Notes: a model not told the origin generated them from the letters alone. Counted from the first letter of the stretch, positions 1-8,859 are shown. The stretch: DNA of 64,000 bases from Psychrobacillus sp. NEAU-3TGS (GCF_029955155.1 NZ_JAPNOZ010000006.1:277638-341637); one strand, 5' to 3'. Translations and numbers: made by a program.

Positions 1-177
1 ACAAATCATTTTCCGTACAATTTCTTGAAAGAGCACTTCTTTATTTGCAAAAAAAGTATAGATCGTTCCTTTACCCACATTTGCGATTTTTGCTATTTGC
101 TCCATCGTGGTAGCTTTGTAACCGAACAGCGAAAAAGATCTAGTAGCAGCTTCTAAGATTTCTTTTTTGCGATCCAT
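1..177 (-). CDS. TetR/AcrR-family regulator, N-terminal part, cut by window edge
   Basis: Only the first 59 codons are inside the window. They encode a TetR-type DNA-binding domain: a first helix (KKEILEAATRSFSLFGYKAT) followed by a helix-turn-helix at about residues 24-43 (MEQIAKIANVGKGTIYTFF). The ATG at 177 is preceded by GGAGGGG at good spacing. The ligand-binding half lies off the left edge. In B. subtilis a TetR regulator (YhgD) lies close to the hem genes, so this may be its counterpart, but the DNA-binding domain alone cannot show that. An inverted repeat just upstream suggests autoregulation. Confidence 0.85.
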   Translation of the reverse strand, partial: MDRKKEILEAATRSFSLFGYKATTMEQIAKIANVGKGTIYTFFANKEVLFQEIVRKMIC

Positions 178-206
178 TTGGCACCCCTCCATATTCCACT
201 ATAAAA

Positions 207-231
207 ATGACCAGAAAACCATTTCGGTCAT
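207..231. promoter_or_regulatory. Candidate TetR operator
   Basis: ATGACC (207-212) and GGTCAT (226-231) form an inverted repeat 30 bp upstream of the TetR start codon, with a further TAGTCAT half-site next to it. Position and symmetry fit an autoregulatory operator. No binding data are available. Confidence 0.45.
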
Positions 232-276
232 CTAGTCATTATAATACTCCTAACATATTCTTTTTGCAAGCATTTT

Positions 277-732
277 TTAATGACCGTTGTGCATTGTTTC
301 ATCACTTTCGTCTGGTAATACTTTACTCAAGTCTGGACTTCCAACTGTCAGCTTTTGTTTTGGCATTGTATGGAGACCCCTTGCAGTAGTGTGAGCAAAC
401 ATATAATAGACCCCGTCATGATCAAATGTATGATTTGCTTCATATACACCATCTTTTGTTAACGTCCCTTCAATCATTTTCCCTTCATCACGTAAACCGG
501 ATTCCCACACTTCGAATTCTACCTTATCTGCATCGTCAACTGCTTCTTCCCCTTGAGTTACCTTGGCAGATAAAACAACTTTTTCACCTACTGCTAATTG
601 TTCAGGAGTTTGTATTTGTACAACAATCTCTTGAAAAGTCGTTTCTTCATGATTTGTATGACTCGCCTCTTCTGCTCCACAACCTGTTAACACCATTGCT
701 GCTAATGTAAAAGTCCCTATCCATTTTATCAT
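277..732 (-). CDS. YtkA-like domain lipoprotein
   Basis: Predicted lipoprotein of about 151 aa. The signal peptide ends in the lipobox LTGC (Cys18 counted from the ATG at 732), so the mature protein should sit on the outer face of the membrane. The rest resembles the YtkA/FixH-like all-beta domain (GEKVVLSAKVTQG, YEANHTFDHDGVYYMFAHT), and the C-terminus is acidic and ends in His residues. I chose ATG 732 over an upstream TTG at 750 because GGGAGG is correctly spaced for it. This ATG overlaps the out-of-frame continuation of the upstream sensor kinase (ATGA, 729-732), so the two genes were probably translationally coupled. Function unknown; a metal- or redox-related envelope role is only a guess. 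Confidence 0.75.
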   Translation of the reverse strand: MIKWIGTFTLAAMVLTGCGAEEASHTNHEETTFQEIVVQIQTPEQLAVGEKVVLSAKVTQGEEAVDDADKVEFEVWESGLRDEGKMIEGTLTKDGVYEANHTFDHDGVYYMFAHTTARGLHTMPKQKLTVGSPDLSKVLPDESDETMHNGH

Positions 733-784
733 TCGAATAAATCCTCCCAAATTGGTAATGTAATATATACAGTAGTTCCTTTTC

Positions 785-2122
785 CTACTTCACTTTCAAA
801 AGCAAGTTTACCATTTGCACATCTACTAGTTGCGCAGCAATGGACAACCCTAATCCTGTTCCACCATCTGATCGGCTTCTCGCCTTATTTACACGGTAAA
901 AACGTTCCGTTATATGAGGCAAGTGCTCCTTTTCGATACCACATCCTTCATCTGTAATTTGAATAATCGTTTCTTTTTTCATTGTTTTATTCGAAATAAC
1001 GATTTTGGACATGTTTGATGAATATCTAATGGCATTTTCTAAAATGTTAATAAGCACTTGCTTTGTTTTTTGTTCGTCTACACATAAAATCGTTTCTTCG
1101 TCTATTGAAATAGCAAACGTTATTTCCTTTTCGTTAGCGATCGGTTTTACTAGCTGTATGACCTCCCGAATTGTTTCTGCTAAAACGAGTGGACCAGTTT
1201 CTACCTCTTCTAACGTTTCTGATCTTGCTACAGTTAACAAATCATTGGTCAGCTTCTGCATACGATTTGCTTCTCGTACGATAAGATTGTATATTTCTGC
1301 TTTTTTCTCTTCGGGTATTAGATTTTGTTCAAATGCCTCTCCATACCCTTTAATATAACTAATCGGTGTGCGAAGTTCATGGGAAACGACAGAGAGAAAG
1401 TTGCGCTTCTTATCGTCTTCCTGTTGAATGGATGTGGCCATTTGGTTAAAACTTTGTGCTAGATCCCCTACTTCATCTTGAGACTCTACTTTTACACGTG
1501 TATCATACTTTCCGGCAGCCATATCTAATGCTGCTTCGTTTAATATGGCTAAAGGTTTTAGCACTCTTTGCAAACTCTTCAGGCTAATATATGCCAAGCA
1601 AATTAATAGAAGAGAAACAATTGCAATTAAAAAAAGTACATCACTGGATGCCATCTCAGCAATTTTCGTTAAAGGCACATATATATAAATAATTCCTTCT
1701 AATCTATTCTCATCAACAAGTGGATAAATAACCGACACTACCTCCCGGTCAAATCGCTTTTCATACCCACGTTTTGTTAGTGCATTTCCATTTATTAGTT
1801 CGACTCGTTCTTCTGCTCCGATTAATGTATCATAATCAATATCGAACGGTAGACACGCGCTAAGCTCTCTCGGATTACGCACCGTAAATACTTCCATATC
1901 TGAAAAACGATTATAATCTTCGGTTTGTTTAATAAAATCATCCGTTACGACTCCGCCATCGTAGGTACGCTGCAAATTCTCTGCAACTTCTTTCATAGTA
2001 GCTTCTGTATGCTGCACATAAAGCTCCTCATATAAAAAATTCGTAAAGATGACTAAAAAAACAATCGTCGTTGTGATAAAGACAAGTAACAACATCCAAA
2101 TTTTAACCGATAGTTTTTTCAT
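785..2122 (-). CDS. Membrane sensor histidine kinase, C-terminus frameshifted
   Basis: Class I sensor kinase with an N-terminal membrane helix (about 9-30), an extracytoplasmic sensor region of about 130 residues, a second helix (about 161-182), HAMP, a HisKA domain with phospho-acceptor His in VSHELRTP, and HATPase_c with N box (ILENAIRYS), G1 (DEGCGI), F box (ERFYRV) and G2 (GGTGLGLSI). The frame then runs into an atypical tail and stops at 785. One frame over, from about 815 to 729, the normal ending is readable (NGKLAFESEVGKGTTVYITL) and stops overlapping the next start codon. A one-base change near 811-825 therefore removes the last core strands of the kinase domain. Its start overlaps the response-regulator stop by 4 nt. 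Signal unknown. Confidence 0.85.
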   Translation of the reverse strand: MKKLSVKIWMLLLVFITTTIVFLVIFTNFLYEELYVQHTEATMKEVAENLQRTYDGGVVTDDFIKQTEDYNRFSDMEVFTVRNPRELSACLPFDIDYDTLIGAEERVELINGNALTKRGYEKRFDREVVSVIYPLVDENRLEGIIYIYVPLTKIAEMASSDVLFLIAIVSLLLICLAYISLKSLQRVLKPLAILNEAALDMAAGKYDTRVKVESQDEVGDLAQSFNQMATSIQQEDDKKRNFLSVVSHELRTPISYIKGYGEAFEQNLIPEEKKAEIYNLIVREANRMQKLTNDLLTVARSETLEEVETGPLVLAETIREVIQLVKPIANEKEITFAISIDEETILCVDEQKTKQVLINILENAIRYSSNMSKIVISNKTMKKETIIQITDEGCGIEKEHLPHITERFYRVNKARSRSDGGTGLGLSIAAQLVDVQMVNLLLKVK

Positions 2123-2793
2123 TTTCTTACCTCAAAACGATAACCAATTCCCCAAACTGTTTCAATGTATCTTCCTGCAACAGTACCAAGCTTTAATCGA
2201 AGCGTTTTAATATGTGTATCTACTGTCCGAGTCCCGCCTTCATAATCTAGCCCCCAAAGTCTTTCTAAGAGTTGCTCCCTTGAGAACGCCACCCCTTCAT
2301 TGTCCATAAATAAATGAAGCAGTTCATATTCCTTAAGTGTAAGATTGATTTTTTTACCACCACTTAATATTTGTCTGCCTGCAGGATCATTTACTAAGAT
2401 TCCTTTTGTGATCTTTACATCTTTGGTTTCTTTCCCCATTCTTCTTAAAAGAGCATCTATTCTCGCTATTAGTTCAATCGCCGTAAATGGTTTAATGACA
2501 TAATCATCCCCACCTAGCTTAAGCCCTTTTACTAAGTCTGTTTTTGCATCTAATGCGGTGAGAAAAATGATTGGTATTGATGAAAACTCTCTTAATTCCT
2601 GGCACACTTCAAAACCGCTTTTCCCAGGCATCATGACATCAAGTAATATTAAATCAATTGAAATTGAATGAACCATTTGGATGGCATCTTCTCCATTTTC
2701 AGCATGCAACACATCAAAACCACTTTTTTGCAAATGCAATTCAATTAGTTTGCGCATCTCCAGTTCATCATCTACTACTAATATCGTTGTCAT
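2119..2793 (-). CDS. OmpR/PhoB-family response regulator
   Basis: 224-aa response regulator. The receiver domain has acidic residues at 8-9, phospho-acceptor Asp at about 52 (LILLDVMMPG), Thr in IIFLTALD and Lys in VIKPF. It is followed by a winged-helix Trans_reg_C domain (LTLKEYELLHLF, RTVDTHIKTLRLKLG). It lies between the beta-propeller lipoprotein gene (4-nt overlap upstream) and its kinase (4-nt overlap downstream), so all are co-translated. Targets are unknown. Confidence 0.9.
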   Translation of the reverse strand: MTTILVVDDELEMRKLIELHLQKSGFDVLHAENGEDAIQMVHSISIDLILLDVMMPGKSGFEVCQELREFSSIPIIFLTALDAKTDLVKGLKLGGDDYVIKPFTAIELIARIDALLRRMGKETKDVKITKGILVNDPAGRQILSGGKKINLTLKEYELLHLFMDNEGVAFSREQLLERLWGLDYEGGTRTVDTHIKTLRLKLGTVAGRYIETVWGIGYRFEVRK

Positions 2794-3728
2794 TTGCTAA
2801 CCTCCCTTACGACTAACTGAAATGGTCCTTTACCTACTTGAAGCTTATTGGTTACTTTGCCCGATTTTATAAAGTATAGTTGATGATCATCATATCCTGC
2901 TAGTACAATGTTGTCTCCAAATGTTGCGATTGAAAATGGGTTTGCACCTGCTTTCATTGAAGCTAGCACCTCTCCCGTTTTTGAAATCTCATAAACTGTG
3001 CTGCTTCCATGACTCACCGCAAAAATATGTCCATTTCCCGCTTTCGTCATATGAATCGGCATCATCGGCGCTTCTATCTCACCGAGCAACTCTCCAGTTT
3101 TAATATTATATCTTTTAATAACTCGATTAGGACTACTACCAGCCCCATGTCCACCGAGCCATAGTTCGTTTCCACTCACTAAAATCCCATGCGAGGAATT
3201 AGGAATCTCCCATTTCGTTTTTTCCTTTAAATTTAATGAAAAGATCGAAAGAATTTCATCTTTGAAGTTCACTACATACAAATCACCGTCATGCGCAATC
3301 ATCGACATCGGATAATTACCGGTAGCTGCTTCTGCTAGAAGTTCTCCTTTCTGATCGAAAAGAGAAACAGTATTTTCTTTTCCATTTGCTATGTAAATAT
3401 TTTCTTCATAAGCGTAAGCAAAGGTTGTTCCTTCTCGTACATCCAGCGTTGCCAACTGTTTCCCCGTAGACAATTGAATAAGTACCGCTTCCTCCAACGT
3501 AAATCCATATAGTAATAATAGGTCATCTGACACTAATGTAAATCCTGTATATGCTGCATCCAGTTGCCAACTTTCCATCACTTCTTGCTCCTCGGAGATG
3601 AAATCTATCGTTCCCTCTACCACATTTAAGCTTGCAACAAATTTTTCGGATGGATCAATAGATGGCAACGAGGGCTTTCCACACGCACCCAGCAAAAACA
3701 AGACGAACAATATACTTAGCTTTTTCAA
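2790..3728 (-). CDS. Beta-propeller (YncE/YVTN-like) lipoprotein
   Basis: 312-aa predicted lipoprotein: signal peptide with lipobox LGAC near residue 16, then repeated four-stranded blade-like segments (for example LVSDDLLLLYGF, MIAHDGDLYVVNF, SGNELWLGGHG, TKAGNGHIFAVSHG, FGDNIVLAGYD) typical of YncE/NHL-like propellers. It is the first gene of a four-gene set in which each start overlaps the previous stop by about 4 nt. This linkage suggests that the surface propeller, the two-component system and the YtkA-like lipoprotein act together. The ligand cannot be read from sequence, and no enzyme motif is visible. Confidence 0.75.
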   Translation of the reverse strand: MKKLSILFVLFLLGACGKPSLPSIDPSEKFVASLNVVEGTIDFISEEQEVMESWQLDAAYTGFTLVSDDLLLLYGFTLEEAVLIQLSTGKQLATLDVREGTTFAYAYEENIYIANGKENTVSLFDQKGELLAEAATGNYPMSMIAHDGDLYVVNFKDEILSIFSLNLKEKTKWEIPNSSHGILVSGNELWLGGHGAGSSPNRVIKRYNIKTGELLGEIEAPMMPIHMTKAGNGHIFAVSHGSSTVYEISKTGEVLASMKAGANPFSIATFGDNIVLAGYDDHQLYFIKSGKVTNKLQVGKGPFQLVVREVSK

Positions 3729-3804
3729 CTCCCCACCCCCTAAAACTATTTTACCGAATACGTGTGAAGAAAGTTTGAAATTCGATTAAAGATAAGAGCA
3801 AACT

Positions 3805-4050
3805 CTGGGTAAAATATCCTTTTACAACTAAACACTCAGATTTTACAACTAAACTCCTCGAAATTCCAACTAAAACCGGTATTTTTCCAATTAAATGAAA
3901 TCTCCAAGAAGTAATACCGAAAAATAGCTTTTGGGAGAAGAAAATGCATGCTGAAAATGGATAAAATATCCTTTTGCAACTAAATGCTCAAATTTTACAA
4001 CTAAACTCTTCCAAATTCCAACTAAAACCGCTGTTTTTCCAACTAAACTA
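3805..4050. repeat. Two tandem copies of the TTTAGTTGGAA repeat (minus orientation)
   Basis: Copy 1 spans about 3810-3896 and copy 2 about 3960-4050. Read on the minus strand, each is a series of about four units TTTAGTTGNAA plus about 10 variable bases, ending in AAAAGGATATTTTA. The period is about 21-23 bp. The same element occurs at 21657-21889. The duplicated segment also takes in a hairpin: copy 1 is followed by a decayed version (about 3899-3940) and copy 2 by the intact hemEH terminator. The rest of the 3729-4117 gap holds only the upstream region of the propeller lipoprotein gene. Confidence 0.8.
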
Positions 4051-4064
4051 AGCTTCCACAAAAA

Positions 4065-4102
4065 AATCTCCAAAAGCCAAGTAGAAGTAGCTTTTGGAGA
4101 TT
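4065..4102 (-). terminator. Terminator of hemE-hemH
   Basis: Perfect 13-bp stem AATCTCCAAAAGC/GCTTTTGGAGATT, followed on the minus strand by a T run, starting 15 nt after the hemH stop. Confidence 0.85.
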
Positions 4103-4117
4103 ACATTTTTCTATTAA

Positions 4118-5035
4118 TTACGCACGAAGCTGTTTTAACACAACATCGGCCATCGCATCGATGAATAATGGCTGATCATTTGGCATCGCTGGGCGTACAT
4201 ATGTAGCTCCAATTTCATCACACACAACTTTACACTCATAATCGTTATCGTATAGTACTTCTAAATGCTCTGCTACGAAACCAACCGGGGTGTACACAAA
4301 AGTTGTATAGCCTTTTTCTTCGTGTAATTCCCGAGTTAAATCTTGTACATCTGGTCCAATCCATGGCTCTGGAGTTTGTCCAGCACTTTGCCAACCAACG
4401 GCATAGTTTTTCACACCTGCTGCTTTTGCGATTAAATCTGCCGTCTCATTTAACTGATCTGCATATGGATCTCCCATAGCAAGAATTTTTTCAGGAAGGG
4501 AGTGGGCAGAAACGATCAAACAAGCTTTTTCTCTTTGTTCTTCTGACATTGCTGCAAATGCTTCGCTTACTTTTTCATTCCAATATTGGATGAATTTTGG
4601 CTCATCATACCAGCTTTCCACAGAAGTAATCGTTAAATTGCCTAATTTCTCTGCTTCTTCCTTGATTCGACCATTATAAGATTTAATCGAGAATGTAGAG
4701 AAATGTGGCGCCAATACGATAGAAACCGCTTCTGAAATGCCGTCTTTATGCATTTGCGCTACTGCATCTTCTAAATAAGGCTCAATATGTTTTAATCCAA
4801 TATATAGCTTGAATTCGATTTCATCTTGCATTTCATTTAAACGCTTGCAAAGATCTTCTGCTTGATTTTGCGTTATTTTCGCAAGTGGGGAAATACCTCC
4901 GATTGCCTTGTAACGACCGGTTAAGTCTGCTAGTTGTTCCTCACTTGGCTTTCTGCCATGGCGAATATGCGTATAGTAACGTTCAATATCTGCTTCTTCG
5001 TACGGAGTGCCATATGCCATTACTAATAATCCCAT
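4118..5035 (-). CDS. hemH: Ferrochelatase (coproporphyrin type)
   Basis: Inserts iron into the porphyrin macrocycle; in Firmicutes the substrate is coproporphyrin III (CpfC). It closely matches the B. subtilis HemH pattern: [10 protein letters not shown] at the N-terminus, [18 protein letters not shown], catalytic His in SAHSLPEK and Glu in [10 protein letters not shown]. The start is odd. The ATG used here (5035) has no Shine-Dalgarno sequence at proper distance, while ATGATG at 5049/5046 sits correctly below GAGGTG but is one base out of frame across an A6 run (5038-5043). One more A would give [10 protein letters not shown], like the family N-terminus. Second gene of the hemE-hemH operon; hemY, usually next, is absent here. 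Confidence 0.92.
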   Translation of the reverse strand: MGLLVMAYGTPYEEADIERYYTHIRHGRKPSEEQLADLTGRYKAIGGISPLAKITQNQAEDLCKRLNEMQDEIEFKLYIGLKHIEPYLEDAVAQMHKDGISEAVSIVLAPHFSTFSIKSYNGRIKEEAEKLGNLTITSVESWYDEPKFIQYWNEKVSEAFAAMSEEQREKACLIVSAHSLPEKILAMGDPYADQLNETADLIAKAAGVKNYAVGWQSAGQTPEPWIGPDVQDLTRELHEEKGYTTFVYTPVGFVAEHLEVLYDNDYECKVVCDEIGATYVRPAMPNDQPLFIDAMADVVLKQLRA

Positions 5036-5065
5036 TGTTTTTTCATCATTGTCACCTCAAAAAGT

Positions 5066-6118
5066 TTAGTTAGACTTTGCTGCGATGAGTTCGCGGCTAT
5101 ATTCATGTACAAATGTTGTTAAACGTTTTAATGTATCGGGATTCACTTCAGGGAACACACCGTGACCAATATTAAATATATGACCTGGCTGTGCTACCCC
5201 TTGCTCAATAATAAGCTTCGCACGTTTTTCAATTTCCGCCCAGTCTCCGATTAAGTAAGATGGATCCAAGTTTCCTTGAAGTGGTTTTGTCAATCCTTTT
5301 GCACGTGCTTCCTCGATCGATAAACGCCAATCCAGTCCAACTACATCTACCGGAAGATCATGCCATTCATTTGCTAAATGACTTGCACCTACACCAAAGG
5401 TTATTAAAGGTACACCTAGCTCACGAAGTTCCGTAAAGATTCTTGTCATCACGGGTTTAATGAAAATACGATAATCTGCTACATTCAAAGCACCTACCCA
5501 TGAGTCGAAAATCTGAATCGCTTTCGCTCCGGCTTTTACTTGTGCTTTAATATAAACGATAATCATATCTGCAAGTTTATCCATTAATGCAAACCAAGCT
5601 TCTGATTCAGAAATCATGAACGCTTTTGTTTTGTTATAGCTTTTAGATGGTCCACCTTCAATCATATAACTCGCAAGTGTGAATGGTGCTCCAGCAAATC
5701 CGATTAGTGGAACATTCAACTGTTCAGTTGTTAACAATTTTATCGTTTCTAATACAAAAGGCACATCATCTTCTGGAGATAAATCTCCAAGATTATTTAC
5801 ATCTTGCACTGAGCTTATTGGATTTGAAATTACTGGACCTACACCTGCTTTTATCTTCACATCTACACCGATTCCAGGCAGTGGAGTAACAATATCTTTA
5901 TACAGAATTGCTGCATCCACATTGTAATTTTCTACTGGCAAACGTGTAACATATGCACATAATTCTGGTTCGTGCGTAATTTGTTCTAAAGAATACTTTT
6001 CTTTTATTTTTCTATACTCAGGTTGGGATCTTCCTGCTTGCCTCATATACCAAACTGGAGTGTGCTCAACCTCTTCTCCGCGGGCTGCACGAAGAAGTGT
6101 ATCATTAAAAGTAGTCAT
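5066..6118 (-). CDS. hemE: Uroporphyrinogen decarboxylase
   Basis: 350 aa, full length for HemE. Decarboxylates the four acetate side chains of uroporphyrinogen III to give coproporphyrinogen III in the cytoplasm. The N-terminal signature [16 protein letters not shown] carries the conserved substrate-binding arginines, and the conserved [22 protein letters not shown] and [11 protein letters not shown] motifs follow. It is first in an operon with hemH, about 30 nt downstream, and is divergent from the heme-degrading hmoB as in B. subtilis. Confidence 0.97.
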   Translation of the reverse strand: MTTFNDTLLRAARGEEVEHTPVWYMRQAGRSQPEYRKIKEKYSLEQITHEPELCAYVTRLPVENYNVDAAILYKDIVTPLPGIGVDVKIKAGVGPVISNPISSVQDVNNLGDLSPEDDVPFVLETIKLLTTEQLNVPLIGFAGAPFTLASYMIEGGPSKSYNKTKAFMISESEAWFALMDKLADMIIVYIKAQVKAGAKAIQIFDSWVGALNVADYRIFIKPVMTRIFTELRELGVPLITFGVGASHLANEWHDLPVDVVGLDWRLSIEEARAKGLTKPLQGNLDPSYLIGDWAEIEKRAKLIIEQGVAQPGHIFNIGHGVFPEVNPDTLKRLTTFVHEYSRELIAAKSN

Positions 6119-6320
6119 TCAAAATTCCTGCCTTTCTTCTACTTACGATCATTTTTCCAATATACGTCTTCACTATAGTCGTTCTATTTCCTATTGTATA
6201 GGTATATAGTGTAATTGTCATAAATTTGTCCTGATTCCTCTTTAAAATTGGATTCAAAGGTTTTTAAATTTGCAATTAGGGGAAAAGTAATAAAAATAAA
6301 CAAATTTAGGAGGTATTTAC

Positions 6321-6809
6321 ATGAATTTATATATTACTTCAGGAACACCTGAATTTATGGAATCCATAAAAAAGAAACATCCCAATGAGCAAATATACGC
6401 ATTGCATGGAATAGGTAATTCTGTACTCATCCATGAAACTGACAAAAAATCTGTTTTTCAAGCTCCTAGAAAATATGAAATTATTGAGGCTTCTGGACAA
6501 TTCTCCAAAAAGGGCTATTTCGCTATACAAAACATTCCCCTTTCAGACGAAGGCAAACCCATTTTCGAATATAAATATACAAATTTATCGCCAACCCTTG
6601 AATCTGAGCCAGGTTTTATCGCATTACGTGTATTAAAACCAATCAAATCAGACACTTATATTATTTTAACAGAATGGTCTGGTCCAAACAGCTATGAAGT
6701 TTGGGCAAAATCTCACCCAATGAATTTTGATGACATTACCGATAAACAGCAATTCTTCACAAGTGCTCCTTATGTGTCTACTTATTCATCCACAAATGAA
6801 GAAGACTAA
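6321..6809 (+). CDS. hmoB: Heme-degrading monooxygenase HmoB-like
   Basis: 162-aa protein resembling B. subtilis HmoB (YhgC), which lies at the same place beside hemE. It has an N-terminal extension followed by an antibiotic-biosynthesis-monooxygenase (ABM) fold domain in the C-terminal half (GFIALRVLKP, YIILTEWSGPNSYEVWAKSHP), where a His of the SHP motif is the expected heme ligand. The family opens heme to release iron. The start is preceded by AGGAGG. Being divergent from hemEH suggests a local link between heme synthesis and turnover; no iron box was recognised in the 200-bp intergenic region. Confidence 0.82.
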   Translation: MNLYITSGTPEFMESIKKKHPNEQIYALHGIGNSVLIHETDKKSVFQAPRKYEIIEASGQFSKKGYFAIQNIPLSDEGKPIFEYKYTNLSPTLESEPGFIALRVLKPIKSDTYIILTEWSGPNSYEVWAKSHPMNFDDITDKQQFFTSAPYVSTYSSTNEED

Positions 6810-6854
6810 TTTAAAGATGGTACTAACTTTACTTTAAAGTTGATCCGCAATGAT

Positions 6855-6900
6855 AAGTAAACCCCCCAAGCTAGCTAAGGTTCAGGGACGGTTTACTTTT
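6855..6900 (+). terminator. Terminator of hmoB
   Basis: AAGTAAACC (6855-6863) pairs with GGTTTACTT (6890-6898), followed by T residues. Confidence 0.7.
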
Positions 6901-7041
6901 TTCTATTAACAAGATAGAAGTACCTCATTAGAACTATAAAATCTTCATGTAAACTCCCGTTTAGTTTAAAATCATATGCTCTGCTATTGCCTATTATAGG
7001 AATAATACGTCATAAGATAGAGCTATTAATTGTCTGTTGGG

Positions 7042-7166
7042 ATTTCCGCTACAGGGTGGATGCTTTCCGCGGGACGGCTTCAATCTCCTCGTCGCTCACG
7101 CTCCTGCGGGGCTTTCAGCACGTTCTTTTCCCGCTGGAGTCGCCACTCTTTCGCTACAATCCACTA
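7042..7166 (+). repeat. Dispersed intergenic palindromic repeat, copy 1
   Basis: GC-rich island in AT-rich surroundings, beginning CCGCTACAGGGTGGATGC, containing CTCCTCGTCGCTCACGCTCC and ending in GGAGTCGCCACTCTTTCGCT. The ends are imperfect inverted repeats, so the whole unit can fold on itself. I recognise this as a type of high-copy non-coding repeat scattered through Bacillaceae and Planococcaceae genomes, for which I know no settled name. A second, opposite copy lies 180 bp away. Confidence 0.75.
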
Positions 7167-7342
7167 GAACTTGTCGACTAGTAAGAGAGCGGATATAAAG
7201 TTTAGTTTGATTTGTATTTCTAAATGATAACTAGTTAGCAAAATGCCACCTACCATTAGTGCTTTAGATCAAATGATTGGAGGTTCTCTTCCTAGCTAAT
7301 GGAAAGGTTATATTTTATGAAAATAATGATTGTTTCAAACAT

Positions 7343-7492
7343 GCCGCTACATTGATTTTCGTGAAAGGATGGCGACTCCTGTCGGATGAGTGTGCAGATG
7401 AGACTGCACAACGTAAGCGAAGCGTCGGTGCTGGCTCATCGCTCACCCGGCGGAAAGCGTCCATCCTGTAACGAAAAGCACAGCGGTCACTA
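7343..7492 (-). repeat. Dispersed intergenic palindromic repeat, copy 2 (inverted)
   Basis: On the minus strand it reads TTACAGGATGGACGCTTTCC, then GTGAGCGATGAGCC and finally GGAGTCGCCATCC, matching the ends of copy 1. The middle has diverged. Together with copy 1 and the hmoB terminator it accounts for most of the gene-free stretch 6810-7689; the remainder holds only the yhaA promoter. Confidence 0.7.
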
Positions 7493-7651
7493 GTCAACAC
7501 ACTACGTCGCACTTTTTCTAAAAAGTGTCTTCTCTTAGATTAATGAAAGCTCCTAATTCTGCAAAGCGAATCACAGCATTCACTACGCGAATTCTTTCAT
7601 TTGGTAATAAAATGGAAAATATCAATCTACCCAACTAATAGTCTTCTTTTT

Positions 7652-7660
7652 TGTTATAAT
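7652..7660 (+). promoter_or_regulatory. Extended -10 promoter of yhaA
   Basis: TGTTATAAT fits an extended SigA -10 (TGnTATAAT), 30 bp before the start codon. No good -35 is visible. The Shine-Dalgarno GGAGG is at 7676-7680. Confidence 0.6.
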
Positions 7661-7689
7661 GAGAAAAAGATAAATGGAGGCTTAGATTA

Positions 7690-8859
7690 ATGACAAAAGA
7701 ATTAACAGAAAAATTAGATAGTGCATTTGAAGAGATGGTCGAAATCCGTCGTTATTTACATATGCATCCCGAAGTATCATTTAAAGAAACAAAAACGGCT
7801 CAATATATTCAAGATTTTTATACGAATTTAGGTATACCATTTGAAGCAAATGTTGGAGGAAATGGTGTTGTCGCAAGAGTAAAAGGCGCTTTACCTGGTA
7901 AAACAGTTGCACTTCGAGCTGATTTCGATGCACTACCTATTCAAGATGAAAAAGATGTTCCTTATAAATCTACCGTAGACGGTGTTATGCATGCATGTGG
8001 GCATGATGGTCATACCGCAACCCTCATGATACTTGCACGTACAATCAATGAATTAAAAGAAGAATTAGCTGGAGAGTATGTATTTATTCATCAGCATGCA
8101 GAAGAATATGCACCAGGTGGAGCAAAACCTATGATTGAAGCGGGATGTCTAGAAGGTGTCGACGCTATTTTTGGCACGCACCTATGGTCTTTATTCCCTC
8201 TTGGATCTATCGAATATAAAACTGGTCCAATTATGGCGGCAGCGGACCGTTTTGAAATTACGATTCAAGGGCAAGGTGGACATGGAGCGAATCCTCATCA
8301 GTCAAAAGATGCAATTGTTGTTGCCTCCCAACTTGTCGTGAATTTGCAGCAATTAGTAGCTAGAAGAGTCGATCCTACACAATCTGCTGTTCTTTCTGTT
8401 GGTTCTTTTGTTGCAGAAAATGCTTTTAATATTATTGCAGACAATGTAAAACTAGCTGGCACAGTACGAACTTTTGATGCAGATGTAAGAGATTTAATGG
8501 AGCGTGAATTAGAACGTGTAATCGAAGGTACTTGCCTTGCTGCTGATTGTACATATACGTTCAAGTATACTCGTGGATATCCACCAGTTATTAATCATAA
8601 AGAAGAAACTGAGTTTTTAGCAGCAGTTGCAAAGGATATACCAGGTGTAGAACTAGTAAAAGAGTCAGAGCTTCTAATGATTGGCGAGGATTTTGGTTAC
8701 TATATGGAAGAGATTCCTGGGACATTTTTCTTTACTGGTGCAATGCCAGAAGGACAAGCTTATCCACACCATAGTCCAAAGTTTGACTTCGACGAACGTG
8801 CAATGCTCACTGCAGCTAAAACATTAGGAACAGCTGCTATCCAATATCAAACGAAATAA
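7690..8859 (+). CDS. yhaA: M20 family amidohydrolase YhaA
   Basis: 389-aa cytosolic M20 metallopeptidase/aminoacylase of the hippurate hydrolase/N-acyl-amino-acid deacylase type. Metal-binding motifs are visible: HACGHDGHT, HQHAEE and GTHLWS, plus the C-terminal His in YPHHSPKFD. An inserted dimerisation domain covers roughly residues 180-295 (FEITIQGQGGHGANPHQSKD). It is expected to remove acyl groups from amino acids or small peptides; the substrate is not known from sequence. It is convergent with ecsAB and shares a bidirectional terminator with it, as in the B. subtilis yhaA-ecs neighbourhood. Confidence 0.85.
   Translation: MTKELTEKLDSAFEEMVEIRRYLHMHPEVSFKETKTAQYIQDFYTNLGIPFEANVGGNGVVARVKGALPGKTVALRADFDALPIQDEKDVPYKSTVDGVMHACGHDGHTATLMILARTINELKEELAGEYVFIHQHAEEYAPGGAKPMIEAGCLEGVDAIFGTHLWSLFPLGSIEYKTGPIMAAADRFEITIQGQGGHGANPHQSKDAIVVASQLVVNLQQLVARRVDPTQSAVLSVGSFVAENAFNIIADNVKLAGTVRTFDADVRDLMERELERVIEGTCLAADCTYTFKYTRGYPPVINHKEETEFLAAVAKDIPGVELVKESELLMIGEDFGYYMEEIPGTFFFTGAMPEGQAYPHHSPKFDFDERAMLTAAKTLGTAAIQYQTK

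Noticed and set aside
207..389. 60-aa plus-strand ORF at the left end
   Set aside because: It runs over the TetR operator and the end of the YtkA-like gene, has no ribosome binding site and no protein-like pattern.
3891..4073. 60-aa minus-strand ORF over the 3.9-kb repeat
   Set aside because: It lies entirely in the TTTAGTTGGAA repeat and hairpin, with no ribosome binding site.
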